Positions 27,944-40,895 of a stretch of DNA of 64,000 nt are shown in pieces. Made by a program: the position numbers and the translations under genes. The stretch is from Haemonchus contortus (Eukaryota; Nematoda; Chromadorea; Rhabditida; Trichostrongylidae): positions 42,218,775-42,282,774 of the forward strand of contig LS997567.1 of the NCBI GenBank assembly GCA_000469685.2. The letters are read 5' to 3'. The notes beneath the pieces are model-generated. The model was given only the letters and a program-made list of their open reading frames with translations. It searched no databases and had not been told where the DNA came from. How positions within the stretch are numbered: position 1 is the first letter of the stretch; every line of letters begins with the position of its first letter.

Positions 27944-30004
27944 GTAAGGTGACTAATCAGCGAAAGCTTTTACTTCTGATTTGATACTGATTGGTCTGAA
28001 ATGGAGATATAGGTAATTCATTAGTTGTTAACGTTGTTTACAAGTATGGAGACCAAAATTGCTACCTGTAACTGATCGAGTACTCATAATTTACTCCCAA
28101 GCCTCGGCTGTATGTATTTCCCAAACTCGCAAGCGCATTAAATGGTTCTGCCCCCCAGTGGCAACTACACATGATGTATCAAACATTTGTATCGAACAAA
28201 AGTTTCTCTCAATTTTTTGGTCCCTTAAAAGCAAAATTATATTTATCATCTATTTACGCTTCTCATTTTGTTGAGAGAAAGTGAAGGTAAATAAAGCTCC
28301 AGTAGTTCTATTTGGGCCGAAACTGTAAGTCAGTTAATTTGAGAGCTTACTTATGGCTCGAGAAATTCAGGTGGCTATCTTGGTCGATATACTTGTTACC
28401 TTGTGCTCCGAACCCTTTGGACTTGCCTAGATTGATCAAGATAATTTGATTATTCCATGATAATTTGAAAATCCTCGCTGAAAAGATTTGATAATGTCAT
28501 CAGGATTGCAGCCGTTTTTTTCCGGTCCAGAGGATCTCAGAGGGCTTTGTTATTCAAGGTTATTCTCACAACAATCAGAAGCAATTCTGCTGGACTCTTT
28601 GATAATGAGAGAAAGATCTTTTTTATAAAATTTATTTTAAATAACCTGGTTGCTTGGTGACTGGGAAACGACCGCAGTCCACCAATCACAGACATCATTG
28701 GCATGCATCACTTGTTCCTGTCCGGATGTCTTACTCAAATTTCTGGCAATTATATAAATAGGATGTGACTCTTGCTGAAAAAAATCACGTTTTTCCCACT
28801 TTTGCAATCTGATAGCCCTTGTCCTGTCTGACAGACAAATCAAGGGAAAAACCATCTGCCAGGAGAGCTTCAGTTACAACAGGTCGGACATCGTTTGCAC
28901 TTGTAACATTCCTACCTATCCGGATGATTATCTCAATCTCTCTGGTTCTAATCTTTACAAAACCTTATTGACAGAGTATTTCCCCGAATACCTTATTACT
29001 ACATTGGCTTACTAACTCGTAAAAGCATCATGTGAACAAATGCACGGCTGAAACCGTGCGAGACTTCAGTTCTAGATGGCTTAACAGCAACAGCAATCAA
29101 CAAAGGTGAAGTGTTACCAGTATTATTCCCTCTGAAAATTCCAGGCTTCATTGTACTTTCATGTTAAAAAAGGTACCCTACAGATAGCCTGCCTACTCTT
29201 TTATTGATGGCGATGAGCAGTCGTTTGGTTTGATAGCCCCGTTTTTGAAATGTTTTTTTATATCCAGTATCACAGACTGCTCAATAAATGCCTACAAAGA
29301 CTATGAGCCTTTTCATATTTAATATTTATTCAGCAGATGAACAGATGTAGGGAAAATACGTATTCTGCAAAGGGACTGAATGAAAATTGTCCCGAGTCCC
29401 CGATATCCCCGGGAACGGAACGGCACCGTCCGTCTGTTTTGTCTGTCCTCCGGCGCGGACGACCCAGACTACACAATCCGTCGTTCCTCGTTCGTCATCT
29501 TCTCACCCCCCCCCCCTTTCGTTCGTTCGACGAAAGTTGTTGTAGTAGCATTTTTAGTTTATGTTCCACATTCTCTTTGTGTTTACACTTCAGCCCTCGT
29601 TAGTTCGTTGCCCATAAGAGAGATTAGAAGCACTTGCAATGATCATCAATGGAATTGCACGCAGCGCTGTGAGAATTTTGAACAGGCCACTTCTTGCTAG
29701 TCGAGCAATTCGAGATGAGAACCACTTGAGAAAGTCTGAACATCTTATCGGTCTTCAGCCCTCTTTACGTTGTCTCATCAATAGTTGTTTCATTTAACCT
29801 AATTTTACTAGAGGCTACTGCCTAACATACCACCCATCACTACCTGTGACCCTCTCTGAAAATGATCTATTCTGAGCGTCCGTAAACCGCTGTCTGCACT
29901 TGTGTTTATACTTCTCCGCTCAGTGATACTTCCTTCATCCATTGTTCTATAACTGTTATCGATTACTTTTACTAAAAGAAAAATAAGCCCTGACGTTGTT
30001 GTAG

Positions 30005-30137
30005 ATGTCAGTGTTCATAGCTGGCGAATTAGAAATGGACCTACGTAGTGGTCGACTATCAAGAAAACTTACGGCACGACGTCCTTTTTCAACCCTTCTA
30101 ACGATTACCGAAGGCGTGGCATTACCGTCGACCTCAG
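30005..30137 (+). CDS. unc-58: Candidate alternative first exon of the K2P gene, starting MSVFIAGEL
   Basis: ATG 30005, 44 codons plus one base, donor gtgaac at 30138, phase 1 as required by exon 48886. It encodes MSVFIAGELEMDLRSGRL and ends TITEGVALPSTS. It would be the most distal of the phase-1 starters, almost 19 kb before exon 2. Coding quality is good, but no transcript evidence is available. Confidence 0.5.
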
Positions 30138-32725
30138 GTGAACGATCAATACACCTCTTTATGTCTGTCTGTATTACTCGTACTCTTTTTCCCATTTCAA
30201 CGACTTCAGCTATCCCATTTTGAGTGACTTAATTGACACATTTCGGGGACCAATTGGTCCCGTCAGCTGTCCAATGGCTTTTATGACGCGTTGAACGCCT
30301 TTGATGGCTTCGGCAGCAATTACGTAAACTATCAAGAGTGATGCGAAAAAAAATCGCCGTTTTATGAAGTGGGGAATGCCATTTACTTATAGAACTAGTA
30401 ACGAGTTCACTTGGAGTAATGGCTTTTAACAATGGCTGGAGTTCACTGAAAAGCATTGTATGCACCAGGTAGATTCCCTTCCACAACAAAGTTGTGCCAT
30501 TACTTTATCTCACTCAAGTAATGACAATATAAATTTTTTTTCCCGATAATTGGAAGTTTTTAGTGTTCAAATGGGGTGTTCGGAACCTCACTGTTAGAGT
30601 TCACGTGTGATTTTTCAGTCTTTCTGATGATATTAGTTGTTCCTTTCTCTAAATTACTATTGAAGGCGCGCTACCTGTAGAGTTAACTTGGCTGGCTCAC
30701 CTGTAGAGTTTTTGTGCGATAATTTGAACATCAGCATTATTTCACATTCTAATTAACTTATTTTGGGAAGGTAAGAAGGTAAATTGTAAAAAAATAGCAT
30801 GGGTTCCAAAATTTTGTTTATCCTCCAGCTGAATTATTCCTTTTTTTGTGCAATTGGTTGTTGTAGGTGGCAACTAGGGATACATTGGTCAGTATTGATA
30901 GTATTCTCACTTGTAAAACGAGTAAGAATGGCATCAAGTGTTTTGAAAAGTTCAGTAGAGCTACAGTGTGAGTAACTTTACTATAACAAAGTAATGCATG
31001 GGCATGGAGTATCATTCTCATACTGTTCATTTTCGAGGGCGAGATCCAACTATACTTTTTCATCATCTGCCATTTTGGTGACAGTTATCCACGTCAGTAC
31101 CACTGGATCTCAGAATCAAACTATCATCAAGTATCACAAGAAGTTTCTATTCTATGATTACCAGTTACTGTAAGTATAATCGAAATAGAATCATGTTTCA
31201 ATAGAAACGTGAAAGGAAATTATGGAAAAGGCGCTATTCACTAGCTTATAACTAGTTAACTATAACTGCTACTTTTGCAATTTTACCTTTGACGTCACTT
31301 TGTAATGACTATTTCACTCTCGCCGGATGTGGACTGCGAACTCCCTATTCATAGTTGTTGCAGATTACGTTGAACTCCTCTAGTTGGGATGTGGCGATCC
31401 ATTGAATTCGCTTATGTAAATTTTATTTGTGCGGGCTGATATTAATAACTTGACAGTTCACTTTATTTATTCAAGATTATATATGTAAATGTATACATTA
31501 TTGATGGGGTGGTAATATTTGTTTTTTATTTGTTTATCTTTTGCTCCCTATCGAGGAAAATAAAGTGATGAAAGAAACCGGTAATGATGATCTGTTCATG
31601 ACCGGTTCTTTCGATTCCAGTAGTAATGGGAATCTGGAAATATGAGCGCCACTGCTTCGTTTCTACATGTACCGGCTACTTTTTTGAAACTGTAAATTTT
31701 AAGAGATTGGTTTTACCACGGTGGGGCTTCTTCTACTTTTCTGGGACCTTTTTTGCCTTTGTGTTCTGAATACTGCAGTTACGCCTCAGAATCGCTGAAA
31801 TTTGGTAAGCTAGGAGGCTTATCAAGTTAAAAGGGAATGGGAAGCGATTGCTCATCTCAACTCAAGTACTATCTAAGTACTGTGTTCTGTACTGCCTGCT
31901 TTGAACAGACGATTATAACTGCGTTGCAAGGCTTCTATCCGAGAAGATAGAAAAACAAAGTGCGCTTCTCTGCTCAGAATTCTGTGCACCCTCATATTGA
32001 ATATAAGCTTTTTAATACCGTCAGGGCGGTAGGTGTCTCCTTGTTAATTACAGAATTAGATTATACAATTCATTAGGATGCATGTCCTGGGACGGTCTCA
32101 GCTGCTTGAACTAACCTCACCCTCTCCCTCCCTTATTACAGGATTCATAACCCTCCAACCCAGTCCTGTCGACCATCAAGTTCTATATGCAACTTCAAAA
32201 GATCGCTAACAAAATACTCCATGGGTCCTGTGACGAAATCTTTCCAAACGTTGTGTATACAATTTGTGATCAACGTCATAGGTATGTATCAGGAAAAAAA
32301 TCATTCGAATACCAATCAACAAGTCTATTTTTTCACTGGTTCGTTACTTAAGATATTAGGTAAGGTTTCAGAGTACTCACTAGTTACTTTAGTAGCTTAA
32401 ATCGAGTAAAATGAACGATCAGAACTAGATGTTCCATGGATTTTTGATTCCTTGTCTTTCTATCTTTTTTCTTTGCCTCTTCCCTTCCGTAGTCATTTAC
32501 ATTCAGCATGTTATCGAGCTAGATAAGCTCGGTTCCAGCAGCAAGGAATAAACCAAATAGTTTGCTCTGAATTTCGGTTTCACCCCATTACCATGTTGTC
32601 TGTTCACTTCTTATTCCCGACGTCAAACTAACTTCATACTAAATCTCATTCAAGGATCATATTCTTACTTGACAAATCCAATTTCTGCGATAGGGATTTT
32701 TCGAAAAATATTTTTGCGTTCATAG

Positions 32726-32795
32726 ATGGTGACAACAACATCGAGGAATTCCCATCAGGAATTTATTAAACGACGTCGTAGGCTATTGAATCTGG
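32726..32795 (+). CDS. unc-58: Candidate alternative first exon of the K2P gene, starting MVTTTSRNS
   Basis: ATG 32726, 23 codons plus one base, donor gtaaat at 32796 (as used at 59909), phase 1. It encodes MVTTTSRNSHQEFIKRRRR and LLNL. The frame stays open to a stop at 32935 with an Asp-rich stretch, so a longer exon with another donor is possible. Confidence 0.42.
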
Positions 32796-34043
32796 GTAAA
32801 TTCGTGTGGCCAGGCCATATCCGATGGCGGGTGTCGACGACGATGAAGGCGACCGACGATGGCGCCGACGACGACGCCGACGATGGCATCGTCAACGTTC
32901 CTAATGCCGTATTGTATGTGTCGATAGCGCTATAATATGGTGTTGTGAACATGAGGCGTTTGAATACGCGCAAATTAGCCTTCCACTAGTCGTCGTTACT
33001 CGAGCAATCCAAGTCCATCTTTCATAGACTGAATCACACCCCGTTATTCCATCACATATCCATCTATCGCCACGACCACCCAAAAAGATAATATTTTTAG
33101 GGGAATTTTTCGAAATCTCTGATCTTTGATCAAACCCAATACTCACTGGGAACTAGAACTACCATCCGAAATGTGTTTCCTCGTTACTCATAAGCGACTA
33201 ATTAGCGCGGGGGGATTTTATCCTTTTCGTCTCATTATTTCACGTCGTCAGTGTATGTGCATTGACAAGGCCCACATGAGGCCAGATCTGGATTATTCCA
33301 CAATTTCTGACGATCTCATTCTCTACCATTTCATCTTCTTACAATTCTTCTTCTCCTCCTTCTTCTTCTACTTGTTTAGAGTATCAAGTATGACACTATG
33401 ATATACAACTGCTACAAATCTATTACTTTCCATAATGATCTTCACAGGTAAGTCGGGAGTTTTTTTGTTTTCAAAACGAAATCGATGATCCATCAATGTG
33501 TAGAGTTTACACGAGTTTACTTTGAAACCATTTAATCCAGTCACGAATTGCTGGGCATGGAATGTCTCGAAAGGCTTTTGCTCTGTGGGTTTTGAAGTCT
33601 GTTTGTTGATTTATGAGGTGTAGCCGCCTTCCATGATTGGTGTAACTGACAGTGTTTCGAATGTGACGAATACAAACGGGTGCCCATCCCTTGTGTTCAT
33701 CGTCGTCCGTCGGTCGGTCTGCTGCCCCATTGGTATGTCCATCCATTCCAGTTTTCTCATTCTTCCACTTTGTCACATTGCAAAGCCCATATTGTGCTGC
33801 ACATATTCTTCGTCGGATATTTCCCCGTCCTCTTCCGTCTGTCTTGCTAGTTGGCTGGCTGGCGCTGGCGTTCAACACATTGCAGCACAGCACACACAAC
33901 TTTTCGGAGCTGACTGAAAGGCGAAAAGTCAGCGGGGGGTCGTGTCGCAAGTATACCTGGTCTACGAAGACAACTTGGTGAGTGAGAGCTGTTCTCAGAG
34001 GTTGTCATAGTTCTTCCGTATTTCCTCATCCTCCCCGTGAACG

Positions 34044-34061
34044 ATGTGTATCCTGTTTAAG
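34044..34061 (+). CDS. Candidate short phase-0 first exon, MCILFK
   Basis: ATG 34044 with six codons ending at strong donor gtgagt (34062), phase 0. It is too short to judge by coding content. Listed because it repeats the pattern seen at 34427 and 38379. Confidence 0.2.
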
Positions 34062-34426
34062 GTGAGTAAATCCTCGATAGCTTCGATGTTTCTTTATGTT
34101 GGCTCTATGAAGAATAGGTAAGTAGAAATCTCTGCCTGTGTTCGTTGGTTCGATTCCTTTCGAGCGTCAATGCACGCATCGCTAGCTAAAAGCATTTTCG
34201 TTAATGCCAAAGCTAACAGAATGATTGTTAGCGATGTGCAATGACGGGAGAAGCACTCGGCCTTACTACTCTCATTGTCGGTTAGGCACGTTCATTGAAG
34301 CCTGTAATCGGAACTGGAGCAGTGGTGTATTGTCGTCGCTGCTGCCAGCCCCGTGTACTCGCCTATCCGCCTTATCTCCTCCAGCTCTCCCACATTCATC
34401 CCTAACCATTTACTAATACCGTAACG

Positions 34427-34456
34427 ATGCCCAAAAATTTACGCCAACCCGACGAT
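34427..34456 (+). CDS. Candidate short phase-0 first exon, MPKNLRQPDD
   Basis: ATG 34427 with ten codons directly abutting the strong donor gtgagt (34457). It ends in phase 0, which does not fit exon 48886 but does fit the TM1 exon at 51737. If used, the channel would lack most of its N-terminal cytoplasmic domain. Confidence 0.3.
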
Positions 34457-34580
34457 GTGAGTACAGTAGTAATTAATGACTATACAGTTAGAGTATTACT
34501 AAACAGTATGACTGAACATAACTACATTTCCGACGCCTGTATTCGTCTCATGGGCCTTACGAGGAGTACGTGATTCTCTG

Positions 34581-34707
34581 ATGCAAACGGATCCACTAGC
34601 AGCTGCATTGACACAAAGGCCTAACAAGTCACGACCACTACCGACAATTTCCAGGACACCTTTACTACTACAGTTTACACCATTTGGACCACCAGTGGTG
34701 CCATCGT
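34581..34707 (+). CDS. unc-58: Candidate alternative first exon of the K2P gene, starting MQTDPLAAA
   Basis: ATG 34581, 42 codons plus one base, donor gtgggt at 34708 (the same hexamer is used at 59702), phase 1. It encodes MQTDPLAAALTQRPNKSR and ends TPFGPPVVPS. The Pro-rich, basic composition and codon use look coding. The same frame runs on to a TAG at 34766 if unspliced. Confidence 0.5.
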
Positions 34708-35699
34708 GTGGGTTTGTCATCTCATCTCATCATCAAATTCGTTTTCAATTAGCCCGTTATCTAATTTAGACCGACTCTCATCGCCGAAACATGTTGATTT
34801 AATAAATTTGCAGTATGATGACTGGCTAGAATCGATTAAGTCCTAGGCTTAACAGCTTTGGAGGAATATGACGACGGGGGAAATATGTAGAAGAAATAAC
34901 TGGACATAAATACTTAAACAAGTACTTTCAAGCTGTGTGATTTGACCTTTGGATGTACTTGAATGCCTCGAGAAGGCTCATCAATCAGTGTCAAGGCTTT
35001 CTCATTTGCAAATTTTGAAGAACCATTTCTGTCTATAGTGCAGCTATGGCAGTTCATTTCAACGATTTCGTTTCCTTCAAAATTTTTTTCTGTTCTGAGA
35101 AATCGCCTTCACTTCAATTGCTGACGACTTCACTAATGAGAAGAAGCTTTGTACTTGTGAATATTAGCAAAAATGAATTTCTATCGTTTTTTAGACTAGG
35201 AGCCCACAGAAATTCTTGGCATCCTGCACTTCGGTTCTATTCTTTCATTCCTTTCTTTCACTCCTGGCTCCCTTGGTCCATCTGTGGCCAGTCCACTTTT
35301 AGTAAGCCCAATCTATTCCATGGATACTTTTAGGTATCGAACGCATAGTTCCATGGTTACTTTTAGGTGTCAGTACCAGTATGCAGTGTAAGTTACAATA
35401 TGCGCCTCACCTTGGTCACGTGATTTGTTGCACTTTTTTTTACACCTTTACACTTTTTCAAGGTAGAAACTTTGCCTCGACTGATGACCCGAGATTTCAC
35501 CCCAAGCATCCTTCATCGTCTAAGGTTTCATTCGTACTACACAGTAGGAGCTGATTTACCATTTCCTCTTTGTTATTCCAAAAATTACTGAAGTTAAAAC
35601 TATAATTTTTACTTTTTGAAAGTTTATAAAGCTTAAAGCATACCTTTCATTTGTTTTGACGTGATATTTTTGTCAGCTGCTGTTATTTCGCCAAGGTAT

Positions 35700-36220
35700 A
35701 CGCCATACGAAAGTCTGAAACCAAAGTGTCGCCCATAACTTGCCAATCTCGTGATATCTTTTACTTTAAAAAGTTCACCCAAACTTTGAGTAATGGCTTT
35801 TTTCTAAAAATATCATATCAGTACGTTTGTTTAAGTTCTTATGTACTATTGTTGACCCAATGTTATGCTGTACGGATTTGGGGAAACGAGTTGACATCGA
35901 GAAAAACTACCCCAACAAGTTGGACTATCGCCATCGTGTCCAGTGATTGGCGCATTTGTTCGAGTGCGGACCTCAAATTCTGGCCTGATACTCATTGCCA
36001 TCCCCAAAAAGTTCCTCGTCCTTTTCTGACTTTCACGATTCCTATATATTTTTCGATTCTATGGGCACGTCATTTTCACCAGTTCTGCATGTCTCAGTGC
36101 CATCAGCCACCCTCTGACATGGGTATCGCCCCCGTCAATTTGATCGCCTCGGATTTCGTCTTCGTTCGGATAATGCACATCTTGCTTAGTGGTTTCATGG
36201 CTGCTTCAATTGATTCTTAG
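35700..36220 (+). mobile_element. Possible decayed non-LTR retrotransposon fragment
   Basis: With frameshifts, the + strand shows VMLYGFGET and, about 60 codons later, FRFYGHVI. These recall the MLYG-E-W and RFFGH motifs in the reverse-transcriptase C-terminal part of RTE-like elements. No intact frame or ends are visible. Confidence 0.3.
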
Positions 36221-37701
36221 CTGAAATTGTTTTTTTTTGATAATTTCTCATACATAATAGCATCCGTCGGAGAAAACACTCATTTGTCATATCGTAACCT
36301 TTAATTAGATCTATGATCGAGTGAGTTTTTCTCGAGTTTTTGCCCGATTCTGTCTATTCTGACTGGCTCATTGGATGAGCTTATACCCCTATATTTCAAA
36401 ATTTACGACCATATCGATCAGCTAATTAATCCCGACAAAACCGACCGCTTTTGTTGGTTGGACGCGCATCCGCCGCTCAAAGGCCCCCATAGTGCACACA
36501 AGTTTTCAGGGCTATATAAGGAGGTCTCTGTATCGATCCCCTATGACTCCCAAGTCACAATGCCCGAACTTGACATAACAAATGACTTGACAGCAGCTTT
36601 TCACTCGCGCAACACAGCCGCCCCTCCGTCCACATCTAATAACCAATAGCTGAAGAAGATCGCTACTGGTACATATAAAGAGTTTCTCGCGAACGGCGCC
36701 ATTGAAGGGTGCTTGACGCGCAATGCGTGTCCACGTCAACTACCGTAATGACCAATCGACAACGCGACAATCAATTATTTGGCACCGTAGTGCAAACGCT
36801 ACAGTATTACGTTGAAAACGGTCGCACTGTAGCTCACAAATACAACCTTCTACTTCAATTCCTGCTTACCAGTAGGATCCAAATAAAAAACTTTGGAAGA
36901 TGGCAAAGAGAAAAATAGACACACAACACAGCGCATCTGTCTGTTTAGTCTGCGAGTTTTTATGGGAATTTTTATGTGATTCTTTCGCCAACTTTATGCA
37001 ATGATTTATGCGCACATATAAACATCGGCGGTCAGGTCTTTTATCCATCACCGCTGGCTGGAAATTTTATGTTCTCGAAAGCTTGAAATGATTTCTTTTC
37101 GTTAAACCTGATGGCACCGATGTCCCCCCGTAATACACCCACATACCCATATACTTACACATGTGTTACCATGCCGTTATATGATGGTCCGTGACCCGCA
37201 AATGCATTTCGTATCCCTAGAGATTGTTGCTGCACTGGCTATTTACATCATCGCCTCGAGAAACGAACGAACCACGTCGGCGGAGACGCTACTCGCTCGA
37301 ATCCGAGCGCCAGACTAGTTGCCCTTCGATTCAGGTCAAGAGTTTAGCTGTCATGTGTGTTGACACTGGATGGACGAGTCACATGACGCCCTTATTCGAT
37401 TACTTTTTTTTTACTTGGTCACCCACCCAAACAGTAATGATGTCATCGGTAGTGGGTGGTAGACCTCCTTGGAATTTCGCGCGTTTCGTTTCAATGGGCT
37501 AACATCACTCGTGCGATGAGCAGCTTGGAAATCGTCGCCGGGGGACCGACAACGAGTAGCAGCGCTAAGAAAAAAAATAAACGACTCATCTTTGCCGCTT
37601 CGACAACCCCAAACTGCTGTGACTACTTCTGGAAATCAGCTACCCAACTACACTGATATTTTACCAGTTCCGGAAGCAACACAACCTACGACACCGCCAC
37701 T

Positions 37702-37969
37702 ATGCTACAATCAGTAAGCGCACATCTGATGGACGAACGACGTCAGTCACGTCTCATCTTTGATGAACGACGAGGTTCACGACGAGGAACCGTTGGAGAT
37801 GCATTGGTAGCCTCACATCATCATACTCCACCACAATGGTGTGGTATAGGTGTTATAGAAGACTTTCAGCCGTCTATTCCCTTAACACTGGACAATACAC
37901 TCAGCTGGGCAATACTGAGTACGCTACCGAAACGTGGAGCCGTATTAAAACCACGAAATCGTTGTGTAG
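37702..37969 (+). CDS. unc-58: Candidate alternative first exon of the K2P gene, starting MLQSVSAHL
   Basis: ATG 37702, 89 codons plus one base to donor gtacgg at 37970, phase 1 as required. It encodes MLQSVSAHLMDERRQSRL and, further on, VASHHHTPPQW and ILSTLPKRGAVLKPRNRCV. The frame is also open back to a good acceptor (ttttaccag, ending 37668), so this may be an internal exon rather than a first exon. A second forward frame is open over 37836-38039 and also reads protein-like. Confidence 0.5.
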
Positions 37970-38378
37970 GTACGGTATATCGATGTATTTTATAAACTGG
38001 TTATTGCTTAACAGTATATGCGTTGTCTGTTGTTACTAATGGGCGTGGCAACAATCGTCCAAAAGAGGGACAAAATTGTTAGCCCCTGATGGCGTCTAAT
38101 CGTCGTCCCACACTTTTAGCGCGACGATCTTCATCGAATTCAGCGTGTAGTGGTGGTGGTGGTGGTCGGTTTAGTGCCGACGCCGCCGCCGCCGTCGGCA
38201 TCAACCCCAGCAGCGCCTCGCGGACATCTGTGTGCTGTAGCAACAGCGACAGAGCAGCGCAATGTCTAGAGAACCCCGTCCGTCTTTTGTCGTGTGTTTT
38301 TTTGTAGTCATGTCAATGCTCTTGTGTCGGAACACGCGTCCCACATGATCCGTTTTAGTCTCACATCATCACAGCAGT

Positions 38379-38414
38379 ATGTCGGCAGCAAATCGGATCT
38401 CGTTCGACGCCAAG
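38379..38414 (+). CDS. Candidate short phase-0 first exon, MSAANRISFDAK
   Basis: ATG 38379, twelve codons, donor gtgttt at 38415, phase 0. Compatible with direct joining to the TM1 exon (51737). Confidence 0.22.
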
Positions 38415-38987
38415 GTGTTTGTCGTTTGGCGTTTGCTTCTTGGCTAGCAAGCACGTAATTTGAGAACACGCTTCTCCGGTCTGCTCGAAACATTACGCGG
38501 CGACATCCTCGACATCCTCTCGACATCCCCTTAAATCATTGCTCTATCCCAACAATCCTTAGTCATCCTCCAGTCCAGGATTTTTCTCTGCCTTTTCTTA
38601 CCAGTACCATACTATGTGAGTATGTATTGTGCCCCATGGCGAGTATGTCTATGTATACGTATGGATGTCTCGTCCCATGTGAGGGTCCAAGATCGTATAA
38701 ATGTGAACGAGTGTATGTGTGTGTATGCATTAGCCGTCAGCAGTCATACAAATCCTCGCCGCAAACTTCCACAAATTGGCCCACGAAGGCATTTATTTAT
38801 GTTTACACTCATGTGTTAGTGGTCAGTAGACGTCGAATTGTGTGTGGCGGCACGTGCCACACACAGACACACACTCTAACCCCACTAGCTTCCGCGATTT
38901 TTGACACTTTTAACGCTAGCAGCCACTGCAGCGATATCAATTGAAAACGGTCATTTCTCAAGCGGGCGGCTGCTTCCGGCCACTGGC

Positions 38988-39048
38988 ATGATGTCCGACG
39001 ACGACGACGCGAATTTGCGTATGCTTTCAAAAGAGAAGTTCTATCCAG
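38988..39048 (+). CDS. unc-58: Candidate alternative first exon of the K2P gene, starting MMSDDDDAN
   Basis: ATG 38988, 20 codons plus one base, donor gtggct (weak) at 39049, phase 1. It encodes MMSDDDDANLRMLSKEKFYP. It fits the same junction rule as the other starters, but the donor is poor. Confidence 0.35.
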
Positions 39049-39509
39049 GTGGCTATTGAGGTAGCCGCCTCAATGAATTGTCGTGCGCAATGCGTCGTCG
39101 TCGTCGTCGTCAAAACGTCGGCCCCTCCGAAATGCTGCTGCTGTCTGTTTCGCTAATCAGTGCAATGATATGCATCCTTCGCTACTCCTTTTGTTCATGA
39201 GAGGCCGGGCGGCGTCCGAGTTATTGGCTTGGCGTCGGCCCGAAAGCCTCCACCCTCCTCACCCTCAACTTTTTTATGCTCTTCAACCTAATAACCCATA
39301 TGACGGACTCCGAACGTCTTCGATATGCTCCTGCTGCTGCTGTATGTTTGAAATATGAGTGTGAGTGCGTATGTATGCAGTGTTCAGCTAAAATTCATCG
39401 TCCTGTCACTCCACTCACATATCCGCCTATATCTATCGGTCTTGGTCCGTTCTAAAACGTCTAAGGTTTCCAGTGCTGGCGTCCTTAGGCGCCGCTCTAA
39501 GCTGGCGGT

Positions 39510-39660
39510 ATGTTCCTGCGCAAGTTTTGGAACCAATGGACGCTCGAGGAGAATGCACGTCGTATGACGATTACCGTGCTTCCCTCTGGTACGAAGAAAG
39601 TCCATCTGAGATCTCCCAGCGAACTTGCCGAACTATGTCCGGAGAAAACTCAAGATACAG
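39510..39660 (+). CDS. unc-58: Candidate alternative first exon of the K2P gene, starting MFLRKFW
   Basis: ATG 39510, 50 codons plus one base, donor gtaatc at 39661, phase 1 as required by exon 48886. It encodes MFLRKFWNQWTLEENARRM and ends ELCPEKTQDT. Codon use looks coding, with varied third positions and many Glu/Lys/Arg. No other nearby exon accepts it. Confidence 0.55.
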
Positions 39661-40862
39661 GTAATCAATCGATCCTATGTATATCCATATTCATTATTTC
39701 CTCCCTAACTTTTTTTTACTCTATTTACTATATAGTATTGTGGACTTCATGGACTTTTAAAAAGTTAGACGTTACTGGACTCTTTCTGTGTCTTAGAAGC
39801 TTCATCCGAGGAAACCCGGAACCTCGTCCATCACCTTACTAAATAGCCTCTCCAATCGATTATACCAAATCTAATTTCCTGAGATTTTTGGTGCTGAATC
39901 TCTGGCATCAAACATCTTACCAGTATAAGTAGTCTTACTAGTAAGTATAAGTATATACGATTTCTGATGCATTATTATTCCTTGTTTTCAATAATGCCAA
40001 TTCTGATATTTTCATTCAAAGGGTGGCCGCCTATTGTGCAGTGTAGTGCTAAGTGTGTAGACGAATGCTGAACTCCACTAAACAAAGAGAATTGATTGTC
40101 CGGGAACAATTTAGTAATAATTTGCTTCACGAGAGTTGTTGCCGTTTGAAAATCGCTTTTTCCGGTCCATCATAGAATTTATGCGTGTATGTATGCAACT
40201 GGTTTGCCATAGCTCTGAATTCATCTTGACAGAAGAGGTTTTCCAAGGGCAAACAGATTCAGAGGCCAATTCTGAAAAATGACCCCGTCCCTCCTTCCTT
40301 CTCCTGTCCTTTTCCGATGAAATACTAATCAATTATGCAACTATTAAACTAATCTTATGGAAAAATGATTGAATTCCACTAGTGATCGCCCGTCTGTCAT
40401 CGTTTTTTCGGCACACAAACGGCCCCATCAATCATGGCCCACTGAATCATATGCTTTGATGGGCGACGTGTAGTTGAGTGCATTATCTGGCTAAACTGCT
40501 TTTGAAGCACAAATAGCTCTGGAATTTGACTGGAAATACGGTAACCGTCTCTTTATGAAGGCATTTTATGCATTAAAAAGTACTGTACAGTAATCAGTAT
40601 GCCACTCATCTTGGAATGTCTTCTATCGGTCACGAACTTGTCACAGTGATGATCGACGTTAATTCATTAAGAAATACCAATGTCAACCCTCCTATGACAA
40701 GTTTTGTTGGCATGTTGCCCATCATTAAGTGTGGACTTCGGAAAAATTCTTCATGAACCAAGTACATGGCATATAAACTTCCATGGTACTCTCTTAATTA
40801 AAACTGTTTTTTCTAACAGCCCGTACATGTATAGACTACTTGTAACGGCCAGGAAAAACTTG

Positions 40863-40895
40863 ATGACAAGTCTCCCCAGAGGTTATGAGTTCGAA
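40863..40895 (+). CDS. Candidate short phase-0 first exon, MTSLPRGYEFE
   Basis: ATG 40863, eleven codons, donor gtatgt at 40896, phase 0. Same reasoning as for 34427; support is only the donor and phase. Confidence 0.2.

Larger units (their letters stand above)
12591..29999. other. Mostly non-coding region with scattered exon-like segments and repeats
   Basis: Apart from the low-confidence segments listed separately, I see simple repeats ((AT)n at 19857-19875, poly-C at 29506-29516), and an AATAAA at about 13139 that could end the gene at 11388. Three more short ATG-led phase-0 segments (at 12992, about 13893 and 14871) abut donors (gtaggg, gtattt, gtgagt). Confidence 0.45.

Noticed and set aside
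29337..29700. Overlapping + strand frames in CG/TC-rich sequence
   Set aside because: Composition-driven open frames with no donor. Could be a promoter region upstream of 30005, but nothing specific is visible.
30992..31160. ATG-led frame ending at donor gtaagt
   Set aside because: Ends in phase 2, which fits neither channel entry exon. A - strand frame covers the same region.
33507..33950. 147-codon open frame on the - strand
   Set aside because: Lies in CG-rich, tri/tetranucleotide-like sequence where all frames are open. No motif or splice context.
36511..36520. TATA-box-like gctatataag
   Set aside because: No supported first exon follows at a suitable distance, and nematode promoters often lack TATA boxes.
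38089..38307. Gly/Ala-rich + strand frame starting MASNRRPTLLARRSS
   Set aside because: Starts well, but the rest is driven by GGT and GCC repeats, and no good phase-1 or phase-0 donor ends it.
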